Source of the DNA: an uncultured Bacteroidales bacterium
GTDB lineage: Bacteria; Bacteroidota; Bacteroidia; Bacteroidales; F082
Assembly: GCA_937896505.1 (NCBI GenBank)
Contig: CALBNP010000105.1
Coordinates: 1-13,426 of the forward strand
DNA: 13,426 nt
Direction of reading: 5' to 3'
Under the pieces are notes generated by a model. It saw only the letters and a program-made list of their open reading frames with translations. It was not told the origin of the DNA and made no database searches. The position numbers and the translations under genes were made by a program. Position 1 is the stretch's first letter; every line of letters starts with the position of its first letter. Positions 1-6,791 of the stretch are shown here, piece after piece.

Positions 1-2
1 AC

Positions 3-299
3 AAAATTTCAGCCGATTATGAAACCTATTCAGGATTCATTTTGGAACGTTATTTCAGGCAATTCTACAAGGAAAGCGGCTTTTACAGCACAGTCTCAAA
101 CTATTGGAACAGAAGCGGAAAAGACGAAATCGACCTTATCGCCGTCAATCAAAACGACAAGCAGATGGTCATTGCCGAGTGCAAACGGAACCCGCAGCGA
201 ATCGACCTTGACCTGTTAAAGGAGAAATCGGAAGTCATCCTGAACGCCCACAAAAAATGGGATGTGCAATTCATCGGGCTTTCGTTAGACGACATGTAA
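3..299 (+). CDS. DUF234-type AAA ATPase, C-terminal fragment (cut by window edge)
   Basis: The frame is open from the left edge to a TAA at 297-299, giving 98 residues; there is no real start here, since the first candidate is a TTG inside the ORF at 42. The sequence matches what I know of the C-terminal DUF234 region of archaeal/bacterial AAA ATPases, which has a PD-(D/E)XK nuclease-like core: an acidic residue in DEIDLIA (D44 of the visible part), then the strand AECK (E59, K61). The ending FIGLSLDDM is typical of family C termini, so the 3' end seems intact. The missing N-terminal part should carry the P-loop ATPase. These proteins are often orphan or mobile genes of unknown role, so the function is not settled. 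The family is inferred from memory of its motifs. Confidence 0.75.
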   Translation, partial: KISADYETYSGFILERYFRQFYKESGFYSTVSNYWNRSGKDEIDLIAVNQNDKQMVIAECKRNPQRIDLDLLKEKSEVILNAHKKWDVQFIGLSLDDM

Positions 300-533
300 C
301 TCTCGTGCTGATTCGCACCTCACGCACACGCTGTCGCTGATGCGGTTGCGCTTGCTGTTGACGAAGGCGAGATAGAGGTAGAAGCCCGTCGGGATGGCGT
401 TCATCAGCAAGGTGCATTGGGTGTCGCTTCGCACGACGGTGTTCAGTTCGTGCCCCTCGTAGTGGCCACCCACTGGGTCGTAGAGCAGGCATACGAGATG
501 GTCGTCGTCACGCGCATCGAAGGCACCACTCTA
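285..533 (-). pseudogene. Truncated DUF6266-like protein remnant
   Basis: Reading on the minus strand from 530 down to a TAA at 285-287 gives about 80 residues beginning SGAFDARDDDHLVCLLYDP and containing YLYLAFVNSKRNRISDSVCV. This resembles the C-terminal part of DUF6266 proteins of Bacteroidetes, which carry an SG..A..DD..v.vvYn stretch and a closing Y..F.s..g..vS.S.yv segment. Those proteins are about 200 residues long; here an in-frame TAG (531-533) lies just before the conserved segment, and only about 40 bases separate it from the relA stop, so the N-terminal two-thirds is gone. The only in-frame start is a GTG at 471-473, inside the conserved region. The 3' end runs 15 bases into the ATPase gene, tail to tail. 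I read it as a dead remnant. The family call rests on recalled motifs and is moderate. Confidence 0.5.
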
Positions 534-571
534 GACTGGCTGCTACCCTAATAGAAAACGAGTCTTCCCTC

Positions 572-2785
572 CTATTCATCAATCCTAACGACTTCCACAA
601 TGCCATCCACGGCACGAAGTTTCTCCATCAGGCGTTCAAGGATTTCTATGTCGGGGACTTGCAGAACTATCTTTCCATCGAAATAGCCTTCCTTGTCGGA
701 GTTGAAAGCGATGTTCTTCATGTTCACTTCCAAATCTTCGGAAATAACCTTGGTAATTTTGCCCAAAAGTCCCATCACATCGCGGCCTTTGACGTGGATG
801 GTGGCCTGCGAGATGCCGCTCTCAATGCCGTTCCACTTCACGTTGATGATGCGATAGCCATAGCGTTGTTGCAGGCTTTGGGCATTCGGGCAGTTGACAC
901 GATGCAAGGTGATGTTGCCGTCGTTGGTGACGAAGCCAAATACCTTGTCGCCTGGAATCGGGTTGCAGCATTTGGCCAGCTTATAGTTCACGTTGTCAAT
1001 GTCCTCACCGATTGAGAGGCATTCACCCTCGGTATGATAGTCCTTTCCACCGGCCTCAATGAGCTCGGGCGTAATCTTTTCCGATTTCTCGGGATGCTCT
1101 TCAAATTTTTCCGAGAGGAACTTCTTCACGCCGGCAAGGTCGATTTTCTCGGTCGCAATCTGATGATAGAGTTGCAGCGAGTTCTCGAGCTTGAACTCCT
1201 TGACAAGCATCTCCACCACTTCCTCGGTAACGGGGAATTTCCAATTTTTCAGTCGGCGCTGCAACATACCCTTGCCCAGTTCGGCTTCCTTCAGTTCCTG
1301 TTCCTTGAGGTAACGGCGTATCTTGTTCTTTGCCTTGTCCGTAACGACGAAATTGAGCCAGTCGGCACGCGGCGATTGCTTCTTACTCGTGATGATTTCC
1401 ACCTTGTCGCCATTGGTCAGAGGCTGACGGATAGGCACCACGCGACCATTCACCTTGGCCCCGTTGCACGTCTCGCCCACTGTGGTATGCACCTCGTAGG
1501 CGAAATCGAGTACCGTTGAACCTTCGGGCAACATCTTCAAGTCGCCTTCGGGAGTAAAAATGAATATCTTATCGGATTGATAGATTTTCTTGTAGGAATT
1601 CTCGAACGAGACCAGACCTGGATTTTCGAGCACCTCGCGCACATTGAGCAGCCACTCCTCCGAAGTCGCCTTCTCACCTTTATATAAATAGTGGGCGGCC
1701 TGTCCCGTCTCAGCGACTTCGTCCATGCGTGTGGTACGGATTTGCACTTCAATCCACATCTTGTCGTCATACTTCACCGTGGTGTGCAGCGATTCGTAGC
1801 CCGAAGCCTTCGGGTGCGTAATCCAGTCGCGAAGCCGGTCGGGGTTAGGTTCGTAGAGATTGGTAATCACCGAATAGACGCCCCAGCAGCATTCGATCTC
1901 GTCTTTCAAGGCGCAGCGGATGATGACACGCGCAGCGAGCAAGTCGTAAACCTCTTCGAACGGCACGTTCTTGGCCTTCATCTTGGCATAGATTGACGGT
2001 ATCGACTTCATGCGCCACTTGATTTCGTAATCGAACTTGCACTTGCCACTCTTGCGTCGTGCACGGCTCTCCACATCGAGTTCGCGGATGATAGGTGCAA
2101 GGAAACTATCTACCGTCTGCTGACGGGCTTCCTTGGTGGCCTCAATCTTGTGCTGCAACTCGTGGAACACATCCGGATCCTCGTAAAGCATCAGCTTCTC
2201 TTCCAGTTCGGCCTTAATCTTATACAAGCCAAGTCGGTGAACGATAGGGATATAGATATATTTTATCTCGTAAAAATACTTTCCCAAGCGGTCGGCATCC
2301 ACATCCGACTGGTTGCGGACATCGTAGATGCGGTGCACCACCTTCAGCAGCACCGAGCGCATATCTTCGACCAGCGAAAGGAACAAGATACGGAAATTGT
2401 CGGAGTTGTAGGCCACCTTTTCGGTCTTCAGGGCCGAAATCTTGTCGAAGCCCATGAGAATAGTGGCTATCGTCTTTCCGAAGCGGCTTTCTATCTCCTT
2501 AATGTCAACACCTTCCTTATAGGTGATTCCATGCAGGAACGACGCTGCCACCGACATGTAGCCCAAGCCCACTTCCACGACGGCGATGCGCGCCATGTCG
2601 ATAAGGTGGAACATGTAGGCCTTGCCCGATACCATGTGTTTCCCGTCGTAATGCTCCAAGCAATAACGATAGGCATCCTCAATGACGGCCAATTGCGCGG
2701 GGTCGTTGACATGCGGACTGATGTCGGCCAGCATCTTACGATAGGCTTCCTCAATCTGCGCTATTTGTTCAATGGAATAAGGCAT
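572..2785 (-). CDS. relA: RelA/SpoT-family (p)ppGpp synthetase with degenerate hydrolase domain
   Basis: Cytosolic stringent-response enzyme that transfers pyrophosphate from ATP to GDP/GTP. It has 737 residues and the full long-RSH layout: degenerate HD domain (~25-190), synthetase (~240-370), TGS (~404-466), helical linker, CC/zinc-finger region with AKCCNPIPGD (C606, C607) plus H628 and C632, and a C-terminal ACT domain (~660-735). In the HD domain the usual HD pair reads HG (H85, G86), the ED after it is lost, and the later ADRLHN motif reads VHRIYD, so ppGpp hydrolysis is very unlikely; E. coli RelA is degenerate in the same region. The synthetase keeps FEEVYDLLA, GYESLH and WIEVQIRT. 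Its charged loop reads RLRD (317-320), closer to the RxKD of bifunctional Rel/SpoT enzymes than to the ExDD of RelA. I start at the ATG 2783-2785; a TTG two codons upstream is less likely. The gene follows clpS by 12 bases, so the two are probably co-transcribed. Confidence 0.92.
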   Translation of the reverse strand: MPYSIEQIAQIEEAYRKMLADISPHVNDPAQLAVIEDAYRYCLEHYDGKHMVSGKAYMFHLIDMARIAVVEVGLGYMSVAASFLHGITYKEGVDIKEIESRFGKTIATILMGFDKISALKTEKVAYNSDNFRILFLSLVEDMRSVLLKVVHRIYDVRNQSDVDADRLGKYFYEIKYIYIPIVHRLGLYKIKAELEEKLMLYEDPDVFHELQHKIEATKEARQQTVDSFLAPIIRELDVESRARRKSGKCKFDYEIKWRMKSIPSIYAKMKAKNVPFEEVYDLLAARVIIRCALKDEIECCWGVYSVITNLYEPNPDRLRDWITHPKASGYESLHTTVKYDDKMWIEVQIRTTRMDEVAETGQAAHYLYKGEKATSEEWLLNVREVLENPGLVSFENSYKKIYQSDKIFIFTPEGDLKMLPEGSTVLDFAYEVHTTVGETCNGAKVNGRVVPIRQPLTNGDKVEIITSKKQSPRADWLNFVVTDKAKNKIRRYLKEQELKEAELGKGMLQRRLKNWKFPVTEEVVEMLVKEFKLENSLQLYHQIATEKIDLAGVKKFLSEKFEEHPEKSEKITPELIEAGGKDYHTEGECLSIGEDIDNVNYKLAKCCNPIPGDKVFGFVTNDGNITLHRVNCPNAQSLQQRYGYRIINVKWNGIESGISQATIHVKGRDVMGLLGKITKVISEDLEVNMKNIAFNSDKEGYFDGKIVLQVPDIEILERLMEKLRAVDGIVEVVRIDE

Positions 2786-2797
2786 GGGCAAAAATGG

Positions 2798-3070
2798 TTA
2801 CTCGATACGGACAGTAAGATGACGGTCCAACATGGCCACATAATAAGGTTTCAACTCCTCGAAACTACCGTGACGGATGGCGCACCGACCCTTGTAGTGG
2901 GTAATCCAGGCGCAGGTCTCGGCTTGCTCGTAAGAGTGCTCGCAAACCTCCATCAAAGTCTTGATGACGTATTCAAAGGTATTGTAGTCGTCGTTAATCA
3001 GCAACAAAGCCTTCTCGTTTTCAACGAGTTCATCGGTCATCGTTTCGGAATATTCCTGTTCCTTGTTCAT
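2798..3070 (-). CDS. clpS: ClpS, ATP-dependent Clp protease adaptor
   Basis: Small cytosolic adaptor (90 residues) that binds proteins with N-degron residues (Leu, Phe, Tyr, Trp in well-studied species) and hands them to the ClpA/ClpC-type unfoldase of the Clp protease. The N-degron pocket signature is visible: LLINDDYNTFEYVI with N26, D27, D28, and the pocket histidine in ITHYKG (H58). The short polar N-terminal arm (1-20), followed by the compact domain to the end, fits the family length. The ATG is at 3068-3070. It is first in a minus-strand unit with the (p)ppGpp synthetase 12 bases downstream, and diverges from the flippase gene. I found no convincing promoter: the best candidate on this strand, near 3094-3101, matches only partly. 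Confidence 0.93.
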   Translation of the reverse strand: MNKEQEYSETMTDELVENEKALLLINDDYNTFEYVIKTLMEVCEHSYEQAETCAWITHYKGRCAIRHGSFEELKPYYVAMLDRHLTVRIE

Positions 3071-3151
3071 GAATCATCTTTCTTATCAGCGGTAAAAATA
3101 CGTTTTTTATTGCAATAATCAGCCATAAAATCAACAAAAGAGAAAATTTCT

Positions 3152-3159
3152 TACTTTTG
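3152..3159 (+). promoter_or_regulatory. Bacteroidetes -7 promoter element of the flippase gene
   Basis: TACTTTTG matches the TAnnTTTG consensus exactly. No clear TTTG -33 box is present at the expected distance. Transcription would begin near 3163, leaving a leader of about 20 bases before the ATG at 3184. This decides the start of the next gene, since an in-frame TTG at 3157 lies inside the element. Confidence 0.6.
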
Positions 3160-3183
3160 CCCATCGTTTTTCCCACTCAAGGA

Positions 3184-4674
3184 ATGCAAAACAGATTCAT
3201 AAAGAATATCATCTTCCTGCTGTTTCTCAATCTTTTGGTGAAACCGTTTTGGATTTTGGGCATCGACCGTGAAGTCCAGAACATGCTTGGCGACACGTCG
3301 TATGGTCTTTACCAAGCCATTTTCAATTTCTCGTACCTGTTTTACATCATCCTCGACCTTGGCATCACCAACTTCAACAGCCGCACCATCGCGCAAGACC
3401 AAAAGGCACTGAACAAGTATTTCGCGAGTCTCACCGAAGTGAAACTTTTCTTGGGTCTCGTCTATGCCGCCATTGTGTTTGCCGTCGGTTACCTCAGCGG
3501 GTTCCGCGAAGGATTCGAGCTCAAGTTGCTGTTTTGGTGCGTCTTGAACCAGATTTTGCTTTCGTTCGTCTTATTTCTCAGGTCCAACATTCAAGGCTTG
3601 TTGCTGTTCAAGACCGACAGTTTCCTTTCGGTCTTCGACCGTCTTCTTGCCATATTCCTCATGAGCATGATTCTATGGACAGGATGGTTCCCGAGAGAGA
3701 AATTCACCATCGTGTGGTATCTGCAAGCCCAAACCGTTGCCTATATCTTCACTATCGTTTTCGCCTTGGCCATCGTAGTGAGGCACCTCGACGAGTGCCA
3801 TTTCAAGATCGACACACAGTTCTTCTGCCACATCATCAAGCAGAGTCTCCCCTTTGCCGTGCTTGTGCTGCTGATGAGTGTCTATAGCCGCATCGAGCCC
3901 GTGTTGCTCAAGCTCTTGCTCGACGATGGAGGCATGCAAGCCGGCATCTACAGCCGTTCCTATCGCTTGTTCGACGCAGGCAACAACATCTCAAACCTGT
4001 TTGCAGTCTTCCTGCTGCCCATGTTCGCCTCGACCATCGCCAAGAAGGAAAGCCTCAGCGGATTGGTGAAATCGTCGTTCAGCCTCATTGTCGCCATGAC
4101 GGGCATCATCGCCATCATGTGCATCTTCTACAGCGACGAAATCATGCAGCTTCTCTACAAGCCTGAGCTACATGAAACCGAAGCCGCCTATCTGCAACGC
4201 ATCGAGAGCTACTCCACCATCTTCCCCTTGCTGATGGGAAGTTTCTTCTGCCTCTCCACGACCTACGTCTTCGGTACCTTGCTTACGGCCAACGGCAGCC
4301 TGAAGCAGCTCAACATCGTGGCAGCGTCCGGCGTGATTATCAACATCTTACTCAACCTAATTTTCATTCCCATGTTCAAGGCGATGGGTGCCGCCTGCAC
4401 TAGCCTTTGCGTGCAAGCCCTTACCGCCACGCTGCAATACATCATCTCGAAACGTATCCTCAAGTTCGAGCTTGGAGGAAAATACTGGTTCCACATCATC
4501 CTGTTTGCCGCAAGCATTGCCCTATGCACCTATCTGCTCAAGTTCCTCAACCTAAACTGGATGGTTTGCTTCGGCATCAGCTTCGTGGTCAATTGCGGAC
4601 TCATCTTTGCCACACGGCTGTTGAGCATCAAGGAAATCGCCGCTCTCGTGCTGCCCAACGCAAAAAATGCGTAA
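3184..4674 (+). CDS. Wzx-like oligosaccharide flippase (MOP superfamily)
   Basis: Inner-membrane transporter that flips undecaprenyl-linked glycan repeat units to the periplasm. It has 496 residues and about 12-14 hydrophobic segments along its whole length, as expected for Wzx/PST flippases. Recognisable parts are the N-terminal segment NRFIKNIIFLLFLNLLVKP, then YGLYQAIFNFSYLFYIILDLGITNFNSRTIA, the central YSRIEPVLL and GIYSRSYRLFDAGNN motifs, and a C-terminal half ending in paired helices. I start at the ATG 3184-3186; a TTG start at 3157 would fall in the promoter element. It is the first gene of the glycan cluster, with wzz-type genes next, and diverges from clpS. Substrate cannot be told from sequence. 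A drug-efflux MATE role is less likely given the neighbours and the N-terminal motif. Confidence 0.85.
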   Translation: MQNRFIKNIIFLLFLNLLVKPFWILGIDREVQNMLGDTSYGLYQAIFNFSYLFYIILDLGITNFNSRTIAQDQKALNKYFASLTEVKLFLGLVYAAIVFAVGYLSGFREGFELKLLFWCVLNQILLSFVLFLRSNIQGLLLFKTDSFLSVFDRLLAIFLMSMILWTGWFPREKFTIVWYLQAQTVAYIFTIVFALAIVVRHLDECHFKIDTQFFCHIIKQSLPFAVLVLLMSVYSRIEPVLLKLLLDDGGMQAGIYSRSYRLFDAGNNISNLFAVFLLPMFASTIAKKESLSGLVKSSFSLIVAMTGIIAIMCIFYSDEIMQLLYKPELHETEAAYLQRIESYSTIFPLLMGSFFCLSTTYVFGTLLTANGSLKQLNIVAASGVIINILLNLIFIPMFKAMGAACTSLCVQALTATLQYIISKRILKFELGGKYWFHIILFAASIALCTYLLKFLNLNWMVCFGISFVVNCGLIFATRLLSIKEIAALVLPNAKNA

Positions 4675-4688
4675 AACATAGATTTTCA

Positions 4689-4719
4689 ATTGTCAGTTCA
4701 ACATAATTCCTTATTTTTG
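4689..4719 (+). promoter_or_regulatory. Promoter of the wzz-wzz-ligase-xerD unit
   Basis: ATTG at 4689-4692 (three of four bases of the TTTG -33 box) is followed after 19 bases by TATTTTTG at 4712-4719, an exact TAnnTTTG -7 box. The spacing fits the Bacteroidetes sigma-ABfr consensus. Transcription would start near 4723, about 19 bases before the ATG at 4742. No similar element is seen before the next three genes, which supports one transcript from here through xerD. Confidence 0.65.
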
Positions 4720-4741
4720 TCACTTTGATACATAATCCAAT

Positions 4742-5800
4742 ATGGAAGAGCAACAACATAATTCATACAATTCCAAATACTTATGCAAGTTATTGATTGA
4801 ATACAGAAAACCCGTATTCATCATTTTGGCCATTGCGGCCTTGTTTGCCATAGTATTCAGCATGCCATTTTTCATCACTCCGCTGTATAAATCAACGGCC
4901 ATCATCTACCCTACATCTTCCAACTCAATCTCCAAGGTGTTGATTAGCACGACCTACCAGTCGGAGAAAGACATCATGAACTTTGGCGAAGACGAGCAGA
5001 CCGAGCAGATGTTGCAGGTACTCAACTCGAACCGTGTACGCGACAAGGTCATCGAGCGTTTCGACTTGATGAACCATTACGACATCAAGGCCGACAGCAA
5101 ATACCCTTACACGAAACTCAACAAGCTGTATGACAGCCGAATCAAGTTCCGCCGCACTGAATATAACGCCGTCAAGATCACCGTCCTAGATGCCGATGCC
5201 GCCTTGGCAGCACAGATGGCCAACGACATCACCGAGATTTTCGACAGCACGATGAACCAGATGCAGAAGGAAGTCGCTACGCAAGCCTTCCGTTTGGTGG
5301 AAGACGAATACAACACCCTCTGCGCCGAGATGGCCCAACTTGAAGACTCGCTCAATACCTTGCGCAAGCTTGGAGTCTTCGACTACGAATCGCAAGTTGA
5401 GATGCTGAGCCAACAGTTAGCCATCGAGCTTGGAAAAGGCAACACGCAAGGTGTCAGCAACATACAGAAGCAACTCGACATCATTGCCGAATACGGAGGC
5501 GCTTCATACGCCATCAACGAGCGTTTGGACAACGACCGTCTGCAACTCTCCTTGGTGAAATCGAAATACGAAGAAGCCAAGGTGGATGCTACTGAATACA
5601 TCCCTCACAAGTTCGTTGTGACCTCAGCCTTCCAAGCCGAGCGGAAGAGCTACCCTGTGCGTTGGATCATCGTCACGGTCACGCTGCTAAGCACCTTCTT
5701 ATTATTAATTCTCTGCATCGTGGTCTTCGACCGCTACAAGAACTTTTTTCTGCGCGAGGCCACGAAAGAAAAGGCCTCCAAAAACCAAGACAAGAAGTGA
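4742..5800 (+). CDS. Wzz-type polysaccharide chain-length determinant, first copy
   Basis: Inner-membrane co-polymerase that sets glycan chain length. It has 352 residues with the Wzz layout: cytoplasmic N terminus, TM1 (~24-44) followed by FITPLYKSTAIIYP, a large periplasmic domain including a helical coiled-coil-like stretch (~175-285), and TM2 (~307-329) entered by SYPVRW, then a short basic tail. There is no P-loop, so it is not a Wzc-like tyrosine autokinase. The ATG at 4742 sits about 19 bases after the predicted transcription start. It is a paralogue of the next gene: both share FITPLYKS, (E/Q)TEQMLQ and YPVRW, the last encoded by an identical 16-base stretch (5650-5665 and 6674-6689). 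This copy has about 40 more periplasmic residues. Confidence 0.85.
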   Translation: MEEQQHNSYNSKYLCKLLIEYRKPVFIILAIAALFAIVFSMPFFITPLYKSTAIIYPTSSNSISKVLISTTYQSEKDIMNFGEDEQTEQMLQVLNSNRVRDKVIERFDLMNHYDIKADSKYPYTKLNKLYDSRIKFRRTEYNAVKITVLDADAALAAQMANDITEIFDSTMNQMQKEVATQAFRLVEDEYNTLCAEMAQLEDSLNTLRKLGVFDYESQVEMLSQQLAIELGKGNTQGVSNIQKQLDIIAEYGGASYAINERLDNDRLQLSLVKSKYEEAKVDATEYIPHKFVVTSAFQAERKSYPVRWIIVTVTLLSTFLLLILCIVVFDRYKNFFLREATKEKASKNQDKK

Positions 5801-5852
5801 GATAAGCAAAAAGACAAAAATCATCAACACAAACGAAACAATACAAAACACA

Positions 5853-6785
5853 ATGGATAACAATTTCAACAATTTTTCATTAGTTCAACTCATCCTGAAA
5901 TGGAAATGGCACATCATCATCATCACCTTAGCAGCAGCCATCTGTGGTGCCGTGTTTTCCAGTTCGGCATTCATCACGCCACTCTACAAGTCGGAAGCCG
6001 TGGCCTACCCTGCCAACATCAACCCCTATTCCGATGAAAGCGAGACCGAGCAGATGCTCCAAATCATCAATTCGCAATCCATCATGGATTCCATCATCGA
6101 GAAATACGACCTTTGGACCGACTACAAGATTGACCGCAACAACATGTTTGCTAAGACCTACATAATCAACGAATACCAAAGCAAGATCAAGATTTCGAAG
6201 ACGCCTTACGAAGCCGTGTCGATTACGGTCTCCGACAAGGACCCATTCGTTGCTTGCAACATTGCCAAGGACATCCTCAACTTCTACGACCAAAAAGTTC
6301 AAGACATCCACAAGAAGAAGAACAGAGAAGTTGTTGAAATGTATGCCTACCAACTGAAGCAGAAACAAGCCGGCATCGACTCGCTGATGCAGCAACTCAG
6401 CAACCTTTCAACACAATACGGCGTATTGGACTATCCCGGACAATCACGCGAAGTGACCCGTGGTTTCCTCAGCGGCTCGGCAAAAGCCAGCGAACTGAAG
6501 GACAACATGGCACAATATGGTCCACAAACCATCGACCTCGCTGCCAAAATCGAAGCTGAAGCTGTATCATACACCGAAATCAAAGCCGATTACGAACAAG
6601 AGCTTCGCTTCTTGAATTCAGACTTCACCTATTCCAACATCGTCACCGAGCCATTCCCATCCGACAAGAAGGCCTACCCTGTGCGTTGGGTGATTGTCGC
6701 CCTCTGCGGATTAGGCGCATTCCTCATCTCCGTATTGGCCATTTTCGTCATCGAAAACCGCAAACGCTTCGTCGAAGGAAAATAA
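5853..6785 (+). CDS. Wzz-type polysaccharide chain-length determinant, second copy
   Basis: Second, shorter Wzz-like inner-membrane protein (310 residues). TM1 is ~19-38, followed by AFITPLYKSEAVAYP; the periplasmic domain carries a charged helical region (~155-205) with GVLDYPGQSREVTRG; TM2 is ~279-300 after KKAYPVRW; the tail is short and basic. Compared with the first copy it lacks about 20 residues after TM1 and more in the distal periplasmic part, so the two could form rings of different size or a mixed oligomer (inference). It has no kinase domain. The gap to the first copy is 52 bases, A-rich and without a promoter match; the ligase gene starts 6 bases after its stop. ATG at 5853. Confidence 0.83.
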   Translation: MDNNFNNFSLVQLILKWKWHIIIITLAAAICGAVFSSSAFITPLYKSEAVAYPANINPYSDESETEQMLQIINSQSIMDSIIEKYDLWTDYKIDRNNMFAKTYIINEYQSKIKISKTPYEAVSITVSDKDPFVACNIAKDILNFYDQKVQDIHKKKNREVVEMYAYQLKQKQAGIDSLMQQLSNLSTQYGVLDYPGQSREVTRGFLSGSAKASELKDNMAQYGPQTIDLAAKIEAEAVSYTEIKADYEQELRFLNSDFTYSNIVTEPFPSDKKAYPVRWVIVALCGLGAFLISVLAIFVIENRKRFVEGK

Positions 6786-6791
6786 TCAGCC

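Noticed and set aside
271..492. Alternative minus-strand ORF overlapping the DUF6266-like remnant
   Set aside because: Arg/His/Pro-rich translation typical of a shadow frame; the other frame (285-533) gives a sensible conserved protein segment.
2150..3118. Long plus-strand ORF (322 residues) antisense to relA and clpS
   Set aside because: It is the mirror of two well-supported genes, has no recognisable domain, and its composition is what reverse reading of the coding strand gives.
3157..3183. TTG start for the flippase (nine extra residues)
   Set aside because: It overlaps the -7 promoter element; the ATG at 3184 is better placed.
5928..6395. Minus-strand ORF of 155 residues inside the second wzz gene
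   Set aside because: Shadow frame of a well-supported gene; no domain or start signal.
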